Of a stretch of 20,263 bases of DNA, positions 6,029 through 13,678 are shown in pieces. The notes beneath the pieces were generated by a model that saw only the letters and a program-made list of their open reading frames with translations, ran no database searches and was not told the origin of the DNA. Position 1 is the stretch's first letter. The number at the start of each line of letters is the position of its first letter. The position numbers and the translations under genes are program-made. This DNA is from Trebonia sp036501515 (GTDB lineage Bacteria > Actinomycetota > Actinomycetes > Streptosporangiales > Streptosporangiaceae): positions 1-20,263 of the forward strand of contig DASYAD010000365.1 in the NCBI GenBank assembly GCA_036501515.1, read 5' to 3'.

Positions 6029-8086
6029 ATGAGTGTGACCGCTGAAGATACCGGCACAAGACCCCCTAGCGGCGCATCGTGGCTGTGGCAGCGGCAGCTC
6101 GACGCGTATCCCAACACCAGGCCGCGCATGCTGTACCTGGCCATTACCGTCCTGGCCACGATCACGCTCTACTACGAGCTGTACGTCGTCGGCTCGGTTT
6201 CCACGCTGGTGCTGGCCAACCTGAACGCCTCATTTAACTTCTTCGTGGTCGTGCTGGCGGTCGGGAACCTCGTCGGGGCCTTCGGCTCGCTGCTGGCCGG
6301 GCTTACCGACCGGCTGGGCCGGGCGAACCTCGTCGTCGGCGGCCTCCTGGTCACCGGCGTGCTGACCGCCTTCGTGCTGCCGAACGCGACCAACAAGTGG
6401 GCCTTCGGTTTCGAGAGCTTCGCCGTCGGCCTGGTCGAGGGCATCTGCCTGGTCGCCACCCCCGCCCTGATCCGCGACTTCTCCCCGCAGATGGGCCGGG
6501 CCACCGCGATGGGGTTCTGGACCGTGGGACCGGTCGCGGGCAGCCTGATCGTCGCCGTCGTCGGCAGCGCCACCATTCCGGACACCGTCACCGACCCGCG
6601 CATCTGGACGCACCAGTACATCATCTGCGGCATCGCCGGCCTGGTGGTCTGGCTGATCGCCCTGGTCGGGCTGCGGGAACTGTCACCCAAGCTGCGCGAC
6701 CAGCTGATGGTGTCGATCCGCGACCGCGCCCTGATCGAGGCGCGGGCCAAGGGCCTTGACATCGAGGCGGCGCTGCGCCACCCGTTCCGCCAGCTGTTCA
6801 AGGCCGACATCGTGGTCTCCGCGATCGCCGTGTCGGTCATGCTGCTCGTCTACTACACGGCCGTCGGGTTCTCGCTGATCTACCTGACCACCGTGTTCGG
6901 CTTCTCGGTCAAGGACGCCAACGGCCTCGGCAACTGGAACTGGGGCTTCAACGTCATCGCGGTGCTGCTGGTCGGCATCGTCTCCGACCGGTTCCGGGTG
7001 CGCAAGCCGTTCATGGTCCTCGGCGGTGTCATCGCCGCGGTGATGACCGTGGTGTACCTGCTGCAGGCGGGCCATCACCCCGGTTACTACACGCTGGCGC
7101 TCATGCTGGCCGGCCTGTCGCTCGGCCTCGGCATCGCCTTCGCCCCGTGGATGGCCAGCTTCACCGAGACGGTGGAGGCCCGCAACCCGGCCCTCACCGC
7201 GACCGGCCTGGCGATCTGGGGCTGGATACAGCGGGTCGTGGTCTTCGGCTCGTTCCTGATCATCCCGGCCATCGTCAGCTCGATCAACCCGCTGGTCACG
7301 TACGGGACCACGGTGTCGGCCTACTCGGCCCAGTACGGTACGCAGCTCGCGTTCGCGACCAGCCACCCGGCCGTGGTGGCCGACGCGCAGAAGGTTCCGG
7401 CGGCGGTGATCGCCACCGCGCAGGCCATCCCCGCGAACGTGACGGCCACCGCGGCCAAGATCCCGCCCGCGGTGACCGCCACCGCCACCAAGTACAGCGT
7501 GCAGCTGGCGAACGCGCAGAAGTTCGCACCCGAGCTGACCCTGCTTGAAACCCACCCGGCCCTGTTCGCCAAGCTCAAGGCCGATCCCAACAACCCGGCG
7601 CTGCAGGCGCAGGCCATCGCCGCGGCAGGCGGCGGTGCCAAGGGCATCGGCGTGCTCACCACGATCGCCGCCAACCAGGCGGCCATCAACGGTGTCATCG
7701 CCGTCGGCCCGCAGCTGCAGACCGTCGCACCGTACGCGGCCGACCTGCAGACGATCGCACCGTACGCGACCCAGCTGACGACGATCGCGCCGTACTCGGC
7801 CGAGCTGACCGCGATGGCACCGTACAGCGCGCAGCTGACGGCGCTGTCGAAGGTGCCGCCCGCGGCGATCGCCTACCTGACCGCGCACGGCACGGCGGTG
7901 CAGACGGCCGCCACCCAGACCGCGAGTCAGTGGAAGACCTGGTACTGGATCTGCTTCGGCGGGATCATCGTCTTCCTGCTGTCGATACCCCTGCTGCGCG
8001 GCCGCTGGCGGACCAGGGACGCCAAGCGTGACGAGCAGGAGCACGAAGCGATGGTCGAAGCGGAAATGGCCAAGCTCGGCAGCTGA
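6029..8086 (+). CDS. MFS transporter with a large repeat-rich extracytoplasmic insert
   Basis: A 685-aa major facilitator superfamily transporter, far longer than the usual 400-500 aa. Helices 1-11 occupy about residues 30-425. The cytoplasmic motif GLTDRLGR (residues 91-98) is the MFS loop 2-3 signature, and SDRFRVRKP is its counterpart in the second half. Between the eleventh helix and the last one (about 638-656, ending IPLLRGRWRTRD) lies an insert of about 200 residues. It holds three 11-residue repeats (IPANVTATAAK type, 455-487) and four 10-residue repeats (LQTIAPYATQ type, 564-603). It is probably outside the membrane. ATG 6029 is chosen because GCGAGG lies 6 nt upstream; an in-frame TTG at 5975 sits right on the operator. 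It is the likely target of the upstream TetR regulator. Substrate unknown, perhaps an organic acid handled by the downstream dehydrogenase. Confidence 0.9.
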   Translation: MSVTAEDTGTRPPSGASWLWQRQLDAYPNTRPRMLYLAITVLATITLYYELYVVGSVSTLVLANLNASFNFFVVVLAVGNLVGAFGSLLAGLTDRLGRANLVVGGLLVTGVLTAFVLPNATNKWAFGFESFAVGLVEGICLVATPALIRDFSPQMGRATAMGFWTVGPVAGSLIVAVVGSATIPDTVTDPRIWTHQYIICGIAGLVVWLIALVGLRELSPKLRDQLMVSIRDRALIEARAKGLDIEAALRHPFRQLFKADIVVSAIAVSVMLLVYYTAVGFSLIYLTTVFGFSVKDANGLGNWNWGFNVIAVLLVGIVSDRFRVRKPFMVLGGVIAAVMTVVYLLQAGHHPGYYTLALMLAGLSLGLGIAFAPWMASFTETVEARNPALTATGLAIWGWIQRVVVFGSFLIIPAIVSSINPLVTYGTTVSAYSAQYGTQLAFATSHPAVVADAQKVPAAVIATAQAIPANVTATAAKIPPAVTATATKYSVQLANAQKFAPELTLLETHPALFAKLKADPNNPALQAQAIAAAGGGAKGIGVLTTIAANQAAINGVIAVGPQLQTVAPYAADLQTIAPYATQLTTIAPYSAELTAMAPYSAQLTALSKVPPAAIAYLTAHGTAVQTAATQTASQWKTWYWICFGGIIVFLLSIPLLRGRWRTRDAKRDEQEHEAMVEAEMAKLGS
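7391..7489 (+). repeat. Three 33-bp in-frame repeats in the MFS insert
   Basis: Units at 7391-7423, 7424-7456 and 7457-7489 encode KVPAAVIATAQ, AIPANVTATAA and KIPPAVTATAT. Each is I/V-P-x-x-V-x-A-T-A, consistent with an internally duplicated structural repeat. Confidence 0.85.
7718..7837 (+). repeat. Four 30-bp in-frame repeats (APY motif) in the MFS insert
   Basis: Units at 7718-7747, 7748-7777, 7778-7807 and 7808-7837 encode QTVAPYAADL, QTIAPYATQL, TTIAPYSAEL and TAMAPYSAQL. APY is invariant and each unit ends in Leu. The regular ten-residue period suggests a stalk or solenoid-like element. Confidence 0.9.
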
Positions 8087-8113
8087 GTCCTGGACTGAAC
8101 CACCGCCCAGGAC
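8087..8113 (+). terminator. First hairpin after the MFS gene
   Basis: GTCCTGG (8087-8093) and CCAGGAC (8107-8113) are perfect 7-bp arms with a 13-nt loop, starting at the base after the MFS stop. It precedes a much stronger hairpin, so the two may act together. Confidence 0.5.
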
Positions 8114-8117
8114 TGAT

Positions 8118-8152
8118 CCGGGCACAGTCCCCGCACCGGGGACTGTGCCCGG
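8118..8152 (+). terminator. Strong hairpin terminator after the MFS gene
   Basis: A perfect 16-bp stem, CCGGGCACAGTCCCCG (8118-8133) and its complement (8137-8152), with a 3-nt loop CAC. There is no T tract, which is usual for strong actinobacterial hairpin terminators. It lies 31 bp after the MFS stop and 43 bp before the next gene, which probably has its own or read-through transcription. Confidence 0.75.
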
Positions 8153-8194
8153 TCTGCGCACCACCACCTCGCGCCGGACGAGAGGACGTAACCG

Positions 8195-8818
8195 ATGCCG
8201 CTGTACGGCACCAGGCAACTCGACATCAGGGACCAGAACGTAGCGGTTGAGAAGGTCCTCGAGGCCACCGAGAATCCCCGGCACCGCTACCTGCTCAAGT
8301 CCTACCTGCGCCACCGTTACCTGGAGTCGGCGGGCCGGTACCAGGAGATCTTCGCGCCCGAGATGACGGTCGAGCATCCCTACTACCGGTTCAGCCTGAT
8401 CGGCCAGCCGCGGTTCGCACTTGACGGCCGTGAGCAGGTGGCGGCCGTCTACCAGCACTGGACGCAGACGGACCAGTGCATCTTCTACGTCGAGGACGAG
8501 TCGGTGGCGGTCGGCGACCACCTGATCACCGGCCGCGGTATCGGCTACCAGCAGCGGCTGGGCGCCGAGCTCGCGGCGTCCGGCGCCGATGTCGACGTCG
8601 ACGCGATGTACCTGGAGCGGTTCCAGATGGTCATGGTCTGGCCCTACGACGACCAGTGCCGCCTGATCGGCGAGGACCTGTGGGAATTCGACGACGCGGA
8701 GCGCGCGCTCATCAAGCTCGACCCGGCCGACGTGCTGACCGTCAGTCAGGCCCGCGACCTGCTCGACCCGCTGATCGAGCCGCTGCCGCCGTTCGAGCCG
8801 GCCTTCCTCCCCCGATGA
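8195..8818 (+). CDS. NTF2-like/SnoaL-like domain protein
   Basis: A 207-aa protein of the NTF2-like (SnoaL-type) alpha+beta barrel fold, recognised from its layout. Helices come first (residues 15-50), then ESAGRYQEIFAPEMTVEHPYYRF, GREQVAAVYQHWTQTDQCIFYVED, and strands DHLITGRGIGYQQRLG and MYLERFQMVMVWPYDDQCRLIGEDLWEF. Such domains often act as small isomerases, dehydratases or ligand binders; no catalytic residue can be assigned. ATG 8195 has GAGAGGA 8 nt upstream. Its TGA stop overlaps the ATG of the dehydrogenase gene (ATGA at 8815-8818), so the two are translated together and probably act on the same compound. An extra proline-rich tail (residues 185-207) follows the domain. Confidence 0.75.
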   Translation: MPLYGTRQLDIRDQNVAVEKVLEATENPRHRYLLKSYLRHRYLESAGRYQEIFAPEMTVEHPYYRFSLIGQPRFALDGREQVAAVYQHWTQTDQCIFYVEDESVAVGDHLITGRGIGYQQRLGAELAASGADVDVDAMYLERFQMVMVWPYDDQCRLIGEDLWEFDDAERALIKLDPADVLTVSQARDLLDPLIEPLPPFEPAFLPR

Positions 8819-9984
8819 AGGCGGTCGTCTGCCAGAACTCGGAACTGACGCTGACCGACCTGCCTGACCCGCGGCCAGGCCCTGGCCAGGTCGTCGTCAG
8901 CGTGCTCGGCTGCGGGATCTGCGGATCTGACCTGCACGTCCGCTACCACGCGGACGCCGAGGCCGACGTACTGGCACAGATCGGCTACGACGACTTCATG
9001 CGGTCGAGCCAGCCGGTGGTGCTCGGCCACGAGTTCACCGGCGAAGTCGCCGAGTACGGGCCGGGCACCCGCAGGAAGATCCGCGCCGGGACACCGGTCG
9101 TGGCGGTGCCGCTCACCAGGCGCGGCGACGCCAAGCACGCGATCGGCCTGTCCGCCGCGGCACCGGGCGGGTACGCCGAGCGGGTGGTGGTGGAGGAGTC
9201 GCTTATGTTCGCGCTCCCGAACGGCCTGTCCCCCAAGCTCGCCGTCCTCACCGAGCCGCTGGCCGTCGGCTGGCACGCGGTGCGCCGCGCGGAGGTCAAG
9301 AAGGGCGACGTCGCGATCGTGATCGGCTGCGGCCCCGTCGGCCTGGCCGTCATCTGCATGCTCAAGGCCCAGGGCGCGGCCACGGTCGTGGCGAGTGACT
9401 TCTCAGCGGGCCGGCGGCAGCTCGCCCGCGTGTGCGGCGCGGACATCGTGGTCGACCCGCGGGAGCAGACGCCGTACGAGGCGCTGGGCAAGCGCGGCTT
9501 CCTCACCAGCCTGCCGGCCGGGGTCGGGCGGCAGATCGCGGCGATGGAGAAGCTCAGGCCACTGCCCGTTCCGTGGCAGCACGTCTGGCGCGCCGGCGAG
9601 AAGCTCGGCGGCAAGCCGAAGCACCCGGTGATCTTCGAGTGCGTCGGCGTTCCCGGCATCCTCGACGCGATCATCGCCGCCGCACCGCTGCTGTCCCGGG
9701 TCGTGGTGGCCGGTGTCTGCATGGAACCGGACACCATCCGGCCGATGATGGCGGTCAACAAGGAGATCGACCTGCGGTTCGTGATGGGCTACACGCCGCT
9801 TGAGTTCCGCGACACGCTCCACATGCTCGCCGACGGCAAGGTCAACGCCGCCCCGATCGCGACCGGAACCGTCGGGCTGCCCGGCGTCGCGGCTGCCTTC
9901 GACACGCTGGCCAACCCGGGCGAGCACGCGAAAATCATCATCGAGCCGGCCAGCCAGGCGGCCGCGCCGGCCGCCGCATCCTGA
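8815..9984 (+). CDS. Zinc-type alcohol dehydrogenase (MDR family), no structural zinc site
   Basis: A 389-aa medium-chain dehydrogenase/reductase that would oxidise an alcohol with NAD(P). Catalytic zinc ligands are C36 (CGICGSDLH) and H72-E73 (LGHEFTG). The nucleotide-binding fold has GCGPVG at residues 171-176. The four-cysteine structural zinc lobe of typical family members is absent: the segment VAVPLTRRGDAKHAIGLSAA replaces it. There is also an insert of about 45 residues within the cofactor domain (LGKRGFLTSLPAGVGRQIAA to KLGGKPKH), before FECVGVPG. The start is fixed by the ATGA overlap with the NTF2-like gene, not the much earlier in-frame ATG at 8476. C-terminus is Ala-rich. Coupling to the NTF2-like protein and MFS transporter suggests a small import-and-oxidise cassette; substrate unknown. 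Confidence 0.93.
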   Translation: MKAVVCQNSELTLTDLPDPRPGPGQVVVSVLGCGICGSDLHVRYHADAEADVLAQIGYDDFMRSSQPVVLGHEFTGEVAEYGPGTRRKIRAGTPVVAVPLTRRGDAKHAIGLSAAAPGGYAERVVVEESLMFALPNGLSPKLAVLTEPLAVGWHAVRRAEVKKGDVAIVIGCGPVGLAVICMLKAQGAATVVASDFSAGRRQLARVCGADIVVDPREQTPYEALGKRGFLTSLPAGVGRQIAAMEKLRPLPVPWQHVWRAGEKLGGKPKHPVIFECVGVPGILDAIIAAAPLLSRVVVAGVCMEPDTIRPMMAVNKEIDLRFVMGYTPLEFRDTLHMLADGKVNAAPIATGTVGLPGVAAAFDTLANPGEHAKIIIEPASQAAAPAAAS

Positions 9985-9998
9985 GGGCGGAAAAGGAC

Positions 9999-10035
9999 TC
10001 GCGCCGCACGGGGGCGGCGAGGTTAGCTAGGCGGC
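9999..10035 (+). repeat. Duplicated leader, copy 1, upstream of first GNAT gene
   Basis: The stretch ACTCGCGCCGCACGGGGGCG and the following GGTTAGCTAGGCGGC recur, nearly unchanged, ahead of the second GNAT gene (11060-11098). A GC-rich partial hairpin lies in it. No standard ribosome site is seen immediately before either ATG. Confidence 0.75.
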
Positions 10036-11055
10036 ATGCGCATCGTAGAAGCGGACCCGTCGGACCCCGCCACCGCTCAGGCGTGCTTCGAGGTCGTGCG
10101 GACGGCTGGCGGCCACGACGACCCGGACGGGCCGCCGTGGTCGCTGCGGCGGATGCGGGGCTGGCTCGAGTTTCCCTCGGACCCGGCGGAGACCTGGACG
10201 TGCGTCGAGGAGTCAGGCGGCGCCGTCCACGGCTGGTACTACCTGGTCCTGCACGAACGCGAGAACCGCGACAAGGCCTACCTGCACCTGACCGTGCATC
10301 CGGCGTGGCGGCGGCGCGGGACCGGAAGCGCGCTGCTCGGGCACGCCCTCGGGCGGGCGGCTGCCCGCGGGCGGTCAGCGCTCGGCGGCGGCGCTTTCCA
10401 GGACTCGGCCGGGGCGGCGTTCGCCGGGCACGTGGGCGCCGTCCCCGGACTGGCCGAAGCCAGGCGGGTGCTGCGGCTCGGCCAGATCCCGCCCGGCCGC
10501 GTCGCGTCCCTGCGGGAGCAGGCGGCCCGCACGGCGGCCGGGTACTCGCTGGTGTCCTGGTTCGGCCGCACCCCCGAGGAATACCTGGCCAGGTCGGCCG
10601 CGGTGGAGAACGCGATGAACGACGCACCGCACGACGCCGGCGAGGAGCCCGAGATCTGGGACGCCGGCCGGGTCAGGGAGTACGACGACATCCGCGAGCG
10701 CCGGGGCAGGCAGATCTACACGCTCGCGGCGCTGCACGACGCCAGCGGCGCGATGGCGGCGGTCACCGCCGTCGAGACTGACCCCGACAATCCCGCGTGG
10801 GCGCACCAGCTGCTCACGGCGGTGACCCGCGAGCACCGCGGTCACCGGCTCGGCCTGCTGGTCAAGACCGCCATGCTGGAGTGGCTGGCCACCGCCGAGC
10901 CCGCCGTCGAGCACATCGTCACCGGCAACGCCGCGGTCAACCAGCACATGATCGACATCAACGAGCAGCTCGGCTACGAACTGCTGGTGCCGGTGGTGCA
11001 GGGGTACGAGCTGAGCGTCGCCGGCGCGCTCGCCGCCGGGGCCGCGGGGCGGTAA
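10036..11055 (+). CDS. Double-domain GNAT acetyltransferase, tandem copy 1
   Basis: A 339-aa protein with two GNAT (acetyl-CoA-dependent N-acetyltransferase) domains, in the arrangement of mycothiol synthase-like proteins. The N-terminal domain has the acetyl-CoA loop RRRGTG at residues 92-97. The C-terminal domain has RGHRLG at 268-273, then the typical NAAVNQHMIDINEQLGYE end motif. The acceptor amine cannot be told. The ATG is shared in context with the second copy (both read MRIVEADP). The upstream dehydrogenase ends 51 bp earlier. Copy 1 has YLHLTVHP where copy 2 has YLHQLAVHP: one codon fewer just before the acetyl-CoA loop. The C-terminal half is most alike between copies, so it probably holds the conserved active domain. 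Confidence 0.92.
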   Translation: MRIVEADPSDPATAQACFEVVRTAGGHDDPDGPPWSLRRMRGWLEFPSDPAETWTCVEESGGAVHGWYYLVLHERENRDKAYLHLTVHPAWRRRGTGSALLGHALGRAAARGRSALGGGAFQDSAGAAFAGHVGAVPGLAEARRVLRLGQIPPGRVASLREQAARTAAGYSLVSWFGRTPEEYLARSAAVENAMNDAPHDAGEEPEIWDAGRVREYDDIRERRGRQIYTLAALHDASGAMAAVTAVETDPDNPAWAHQLLTAVTREHRGHRLGLLVKTAMLEWLATAEPAVEHIVTGNAAVNQHMIDINEQLGYELLVPVVQGYELSVAGALAAGAAGR

Positions 11056-11059
11056 AAGA

Positions 11060-11098
11060 ACTCGCGCCGTACCGGGGCGGCGCGGTTAGCTAGCCGGC
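11060..11098 (+). repeat. Duplicated leader, copy 2, upstream of second GNAT gene
   Basis: ACTCGCGCCGTACCGGGGCG and GGTTAGCTAGCCGGC match copy 1 with few changes. Here CGCGCCG and CGGCGCG form a perfect 7-bp stem. It fills nearly all of the 43-bp gap between the two GNAT genes, showing that the duplicated unit included the leader. Confidence 0.75.
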
Positions 11099-12103
11099 AT
11101 GCGCATCGTAGAAGCGGACCCGGCGGACCGCGCCACGACTCAGGCATGCTTCGAGGTCCTGCGGGCGGCGGCGGAAACCGACGACCCCACCGGGCCGCCG
11201 TGGTCGCTGCGCCGCCTGCGGGGCTGGGTGGAGAACCCGATCGAGATGGAGGAGACGTGGGCCTGCGCTGACGAGGTGAGCGGTGTCATCCAGGGTTTCT
11301 ACTACCTGGCGCTGCCCAGCCGGGAGAACCGCGACCGGGCGTACCTGCACCAGCTGGCTGTTCACCCGGCGGGGCGCCGGCGCGGGGCCGGCGCCGCGCT
11401 GCTGCGGCACGCGGCCGGACGGGCGGCGCGGGCCGGGCGGTCGCTGCTTGGCGGCGAGGCGCTTCAGGGCTCGGCCGGGGCCGCGTTCGCCGCGCACGCG
11501 GGCGCGGCCCCTGGCCTGGTTGAGGCCCGCCGGGTGCAAGTGCTCGCCAGCATCGCGGCCGGCCGTGTCGCGGCCCTGCGCGAGCAGGCGGAACGGGCGG
11601 CGTCCGGGTACTCGCTCATGGCCTGGGCCGGCCGCGTCCCCGAGGAGTACATCAGCCGGTACGCCGAGGTGGAAAGCGCGATGGCGGACGCCCCGCATGA
11701 CGCGGGCGAGGAGCCATGGGTGTGGGACACCGCCCGGGTCCGCCAGATGGACGACATCGCCGAGCGCCGCGGCGGTCATTTCTACCGGATTGCGGCCCTG
11801 CACGACGCGAGCGGCGAGATAGCGGCGGTCACCGCCGTCGAGCCAGACCAGGACAACCCTCAGTGGGGCTATCAGCAGCTCACGGCGGTGACCCGTAAGC
11901 ACCGCGGTCACCGGCTCGGCCTCCTCGTCAAGACCGCCATGCTCGACTGGCTGGCGACCGCAGAACCCGCGCTCGAGCGCATCGTCACCGGCAACGCCGC
12001 CGTCAACCAGCACATGATCGCCATCAACGAGCAGCTCGGCTACGAGCTGCTGCCCCCGCTGGCGCAGAGCTACGAGCTCCCCGTCGCCGACGCCCTCGCC
12101 TGA
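11099..12103 (+). CDS. Double-domain GNAT acetyltransferase, tandem copy 2
   Basis: A 334-aa paralogue of the gene just before it, colinear along its whole length. Shared blocks include MRIVEADP, QACFEV, GPPWSLRR, DAPHDAGEEP and GHRLGLLVKTAML. N-terminal acetyl-CoA loop is RRRGAG; C-terminal loop is RGHRLG with NAAVNQHMIAINEQLGYE. Reaction class is acetyl transfer from acetyl-CoA to an amine; substrate unknown. The two copies differ most in residues 24-65 and around 140-165, which may mean divergence in substrate choice. It ends convergently, 24 bp from the stop of the minus-strand nuclease-like gene. Confidence 0.92.
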   Translation: MRIVEADPADRATTQACFEVLRAAAETDDPTGPPWSLRRLRGWVENPIEMEETWACADEVSGVIQGFYYLALPSRENRDRAYLHQLAVHPAGRRRGAGAALLRHAAGRAARAGRSLLGGEALQGSAGAAFAAHAGAAPGLVEARRVQVLASIAAGRVAALREQAERAASGYSLMAWAGRVPEEYISRYAEVESAMADAPHDAGEEPWVWDTARVRQMDDIAERRGGHFYRIAALHDASGEIAAVTAVEPDQDNPQWGYQQLTAVTRKHRGHRLGLLVKTAMLDWLATAEPALERIVTGNAAVNQHMIAINEQLGYELLPPLAQSYELPVADALA

Positions 12104-12127
12104 GACGGCGCACCCTCGCCACCACCG

Positions 12128-13516
12128 TCATGGGCGCATCGCTACGGCGAACGGCCCGTCGACCCGCTGCTCGTCCGCGATCTCGGTGTGCCGATTGCCG
12201 TCAGCTGCCAGAATCTCCTCGGTCGACATAGGTTCCGCTGGCTCTGAACCTTCGCCATCCCTCACTTTGGGCGGGGCCGGAGTCCATGGCTTCACGTGCT
12301 GGACGACCTCGCTGTAGAACTTATCCACCGCGGTGAGTACCGAGTCGACGAAAGACCCGCGGCCCTGCCCCCTCGCCGGCCCGGCGTTGCACGAGAGCGA
12401 GACCGTGAATGACTTCAGTTCATGGGCAGGATCCTCAACAAGCACCTTTGGGTTCTTCCGGGCCTCGTCGAGGGTTCTAGCTTGCCCCCGGCCACGCTGC
12501 CACGCCGCCGAAGGTTGTATGCACACCTGTCCCGGGGCGGTTTTAAGCTGGCGAACCAGCCAGTTGACACGCGTTGTAGCGCGCCCTTCGCGGGGCGCGG
12601 GCACCGTAGTCGCGCAGTGGATCAGGCTAGCGCGCAAGTCAGCGGTGATCTTAATAGGCGCAACGGCCCCAGGGACTCGTACGGCCCCCTGCAGGAGCCC
12701 GGTGCTCGCGAAATCAGTGACCGCCTCTTGGAGGTATTTGGCGGGATCGCGAAGCTGGGCCTGCGGCACCATCGGGCGAGCACCGGTCCCAAGTTCGCGA
12801 GACAGCTGCAGCGCTACAAAAGAGATAAGCCCGCCGAACTTGTCAGTGACCTCTGCGGCGCCCTTGTCTTGGGGATGCAGCGTGCCGACACGGGCACGAT
12901 CGCGGACGTGAACCCAAGATGGCCCCATGTCATCAAAGTCGATCGCACCGGATCGAGGATGCTCAAGGTAGCGAATGAATTCGGCGAGTATCCATGCCTG
13001 GTCCGGGTCACTGACCGATTTATTCGCCTGCTCGACCAGTGCCTCGGTGCGGATCTGACTCCACGAGAGATGATGCAGTCTCGCGGTTTGGGCTCTAACT
13101 TTGAGCAGCTTCACCGGGTGCGTTCCAGGTACCGCCACCAGCTGGTTGGAGATGGTCAGCAGCGCATCGAACTTGTGCTTGCGCGCCACGTCGAGGTACG
13201 CCTCGATCTGCCCGGGAAGCAGATCATGCCGCCCCGTCTTCATCTCTACCAGTGCAGTCCATGTCCTGTGTCCTGACACTACCTGTATGAGACCGTCAGG
13301 CCGCAGCTTTTTCTCGCCGTCGTCGAACGGAACCTCGATGAACGTTGAAAGGCGCCCAACTGGCGCCCCCAGTGGGGCCGTTATCGCACGCCCGAATTCC
13401 CGGACCGACTGAATCACGGCAAGCAGCGCCGACGCGGCGCGACGCTCCTGCTCGTCCGCGCCGCCGATTCCCGACACTGGAAACAGACGCGCACGCTCCC
13501 ACTCAACTTCGCCCAC
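12128..13516 (-). CDS. Putative PD-(D/E)XK nuclease-fold protein, orphan
   Basis: A 462-aa protein I do not recognise as a named family. The N-terminal region shows a PD-(D/E)XK nuclease pattern. A helix carries QERRAASALLAVIQSVREFG, then come E61 (FIEV), the acidic turn residue D74 (LRPDGLI), and E91-x-K93 (ALVEMKTG). Q103 follows in the next helix (PGQIEAYL). This D-x16-ExK core is the metal site of many restriction-like and repair nucleases. The remainder (130-462) has no motif I can name and ends in a charged, Pro-rich tail. GTG 13516 has GGAG 6 nt upstream. It stands alone, convergent with the GNAT genes, with an AT-richer upstream gap and less extreme codon bias, so it may have been acquired. 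Possible defence or DNA-damage role is inference. Confidence 0.75.
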   Translation of the reverse strand: MGEVEWERARLFPVSGIGGADEQERRAASALLAVIQSVREFGRAITAPLGAPVGRLSTFIEVPFDDGEKKLRPDGLIQVVSGHRTWTALVEMKTGRHDLLPGQIEAYLDVARKHKFDALLTISNQLVAVPGTHPVKLLKVRAQTARLHHLSWSQIRTEALVEQANKSVSDPDQAWILAEFIRYLEHPRSGAIDFDDMGPSWVHVRDRARVGTLHPQDKGAAEVTDKFGGLISFVALQLSRELGTGARPMVPQAQLRDPAKYLQEAVTDFASTGLLQGAVRVPGAVAPIKITADLRASLIHCATTVPAPREGRATTRVNWLVRQLKTAPGQVCIQPSAAWQRGRGQARTLDEARKNPKVLVEDPAHELKSFTVSLSCNAGPARGQGRGSFVDSVLTAVDKFYSEVVQHVKPWTPAPPKVRDGEGSEPAEPMSTEEILAADGNRHTEIADEQRVDGPFAVAMRP

Positions 13517-13678
13517 AATTAGCTCCAGCTATCTGCACTTCACGGCGGCAATACCCGCGACAATAGCGGATGCCTTGCGACGTAAATAGCATTAGCCGGA
13601 AAGATTTCTATTTTGAACAGTTCTCCCGACCCCTTTCCGGTCAAGGGGGCCTGCAGCCTGGCCCGCATCCGGACGTTC
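13517..13678. other. AT-richer intergenic region with inverted repeat
   Basis: This 162-bp gap is visibly richer in A/T than the rest of the window, especially 13555-13625. It contains CCGGAAAG (13596-13603) and CTTTCCGG (13633-13640), perfect 8-bp arms 29 bp apart. It separates the nuclease start from the end of a broken gene. It could hold the nuclease promoter or mark an old insertion boundary; no integrase or target duplication was seen. Confidence 0.5.

Noticed and set aside
6683..8521. A 612-codon open frame on the minus strand opposite the MFS and NTF2-like genes
   Set aside because: It is the antisense shadow of high-GC coding sequence, Arg/Gly/His-rich with no domain, and it crosses the terminator hairpins.
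8476..8814. Upstream ATG for the first dehydrogenase
   Set aside because: The extension overlaps the NTF2-like gene in another frame; the family N-terminus MKAVVCQN starts at the ATGA overlap.
12422..13276. A 284-codon plus-strand open frame opposite the nuclease-like gene
   Set aside because: No ribosome site or recognisable domain, while the minus-strand frame has GGAG spaced from GTG and an ExK nuclease pattern.
13517..13678. tRNA gene or attachment site in the AT-rich gap
   Set aside because: No cloverleaf arms or T-loop consensus, and no direct repeat pair with an integrase in the window.
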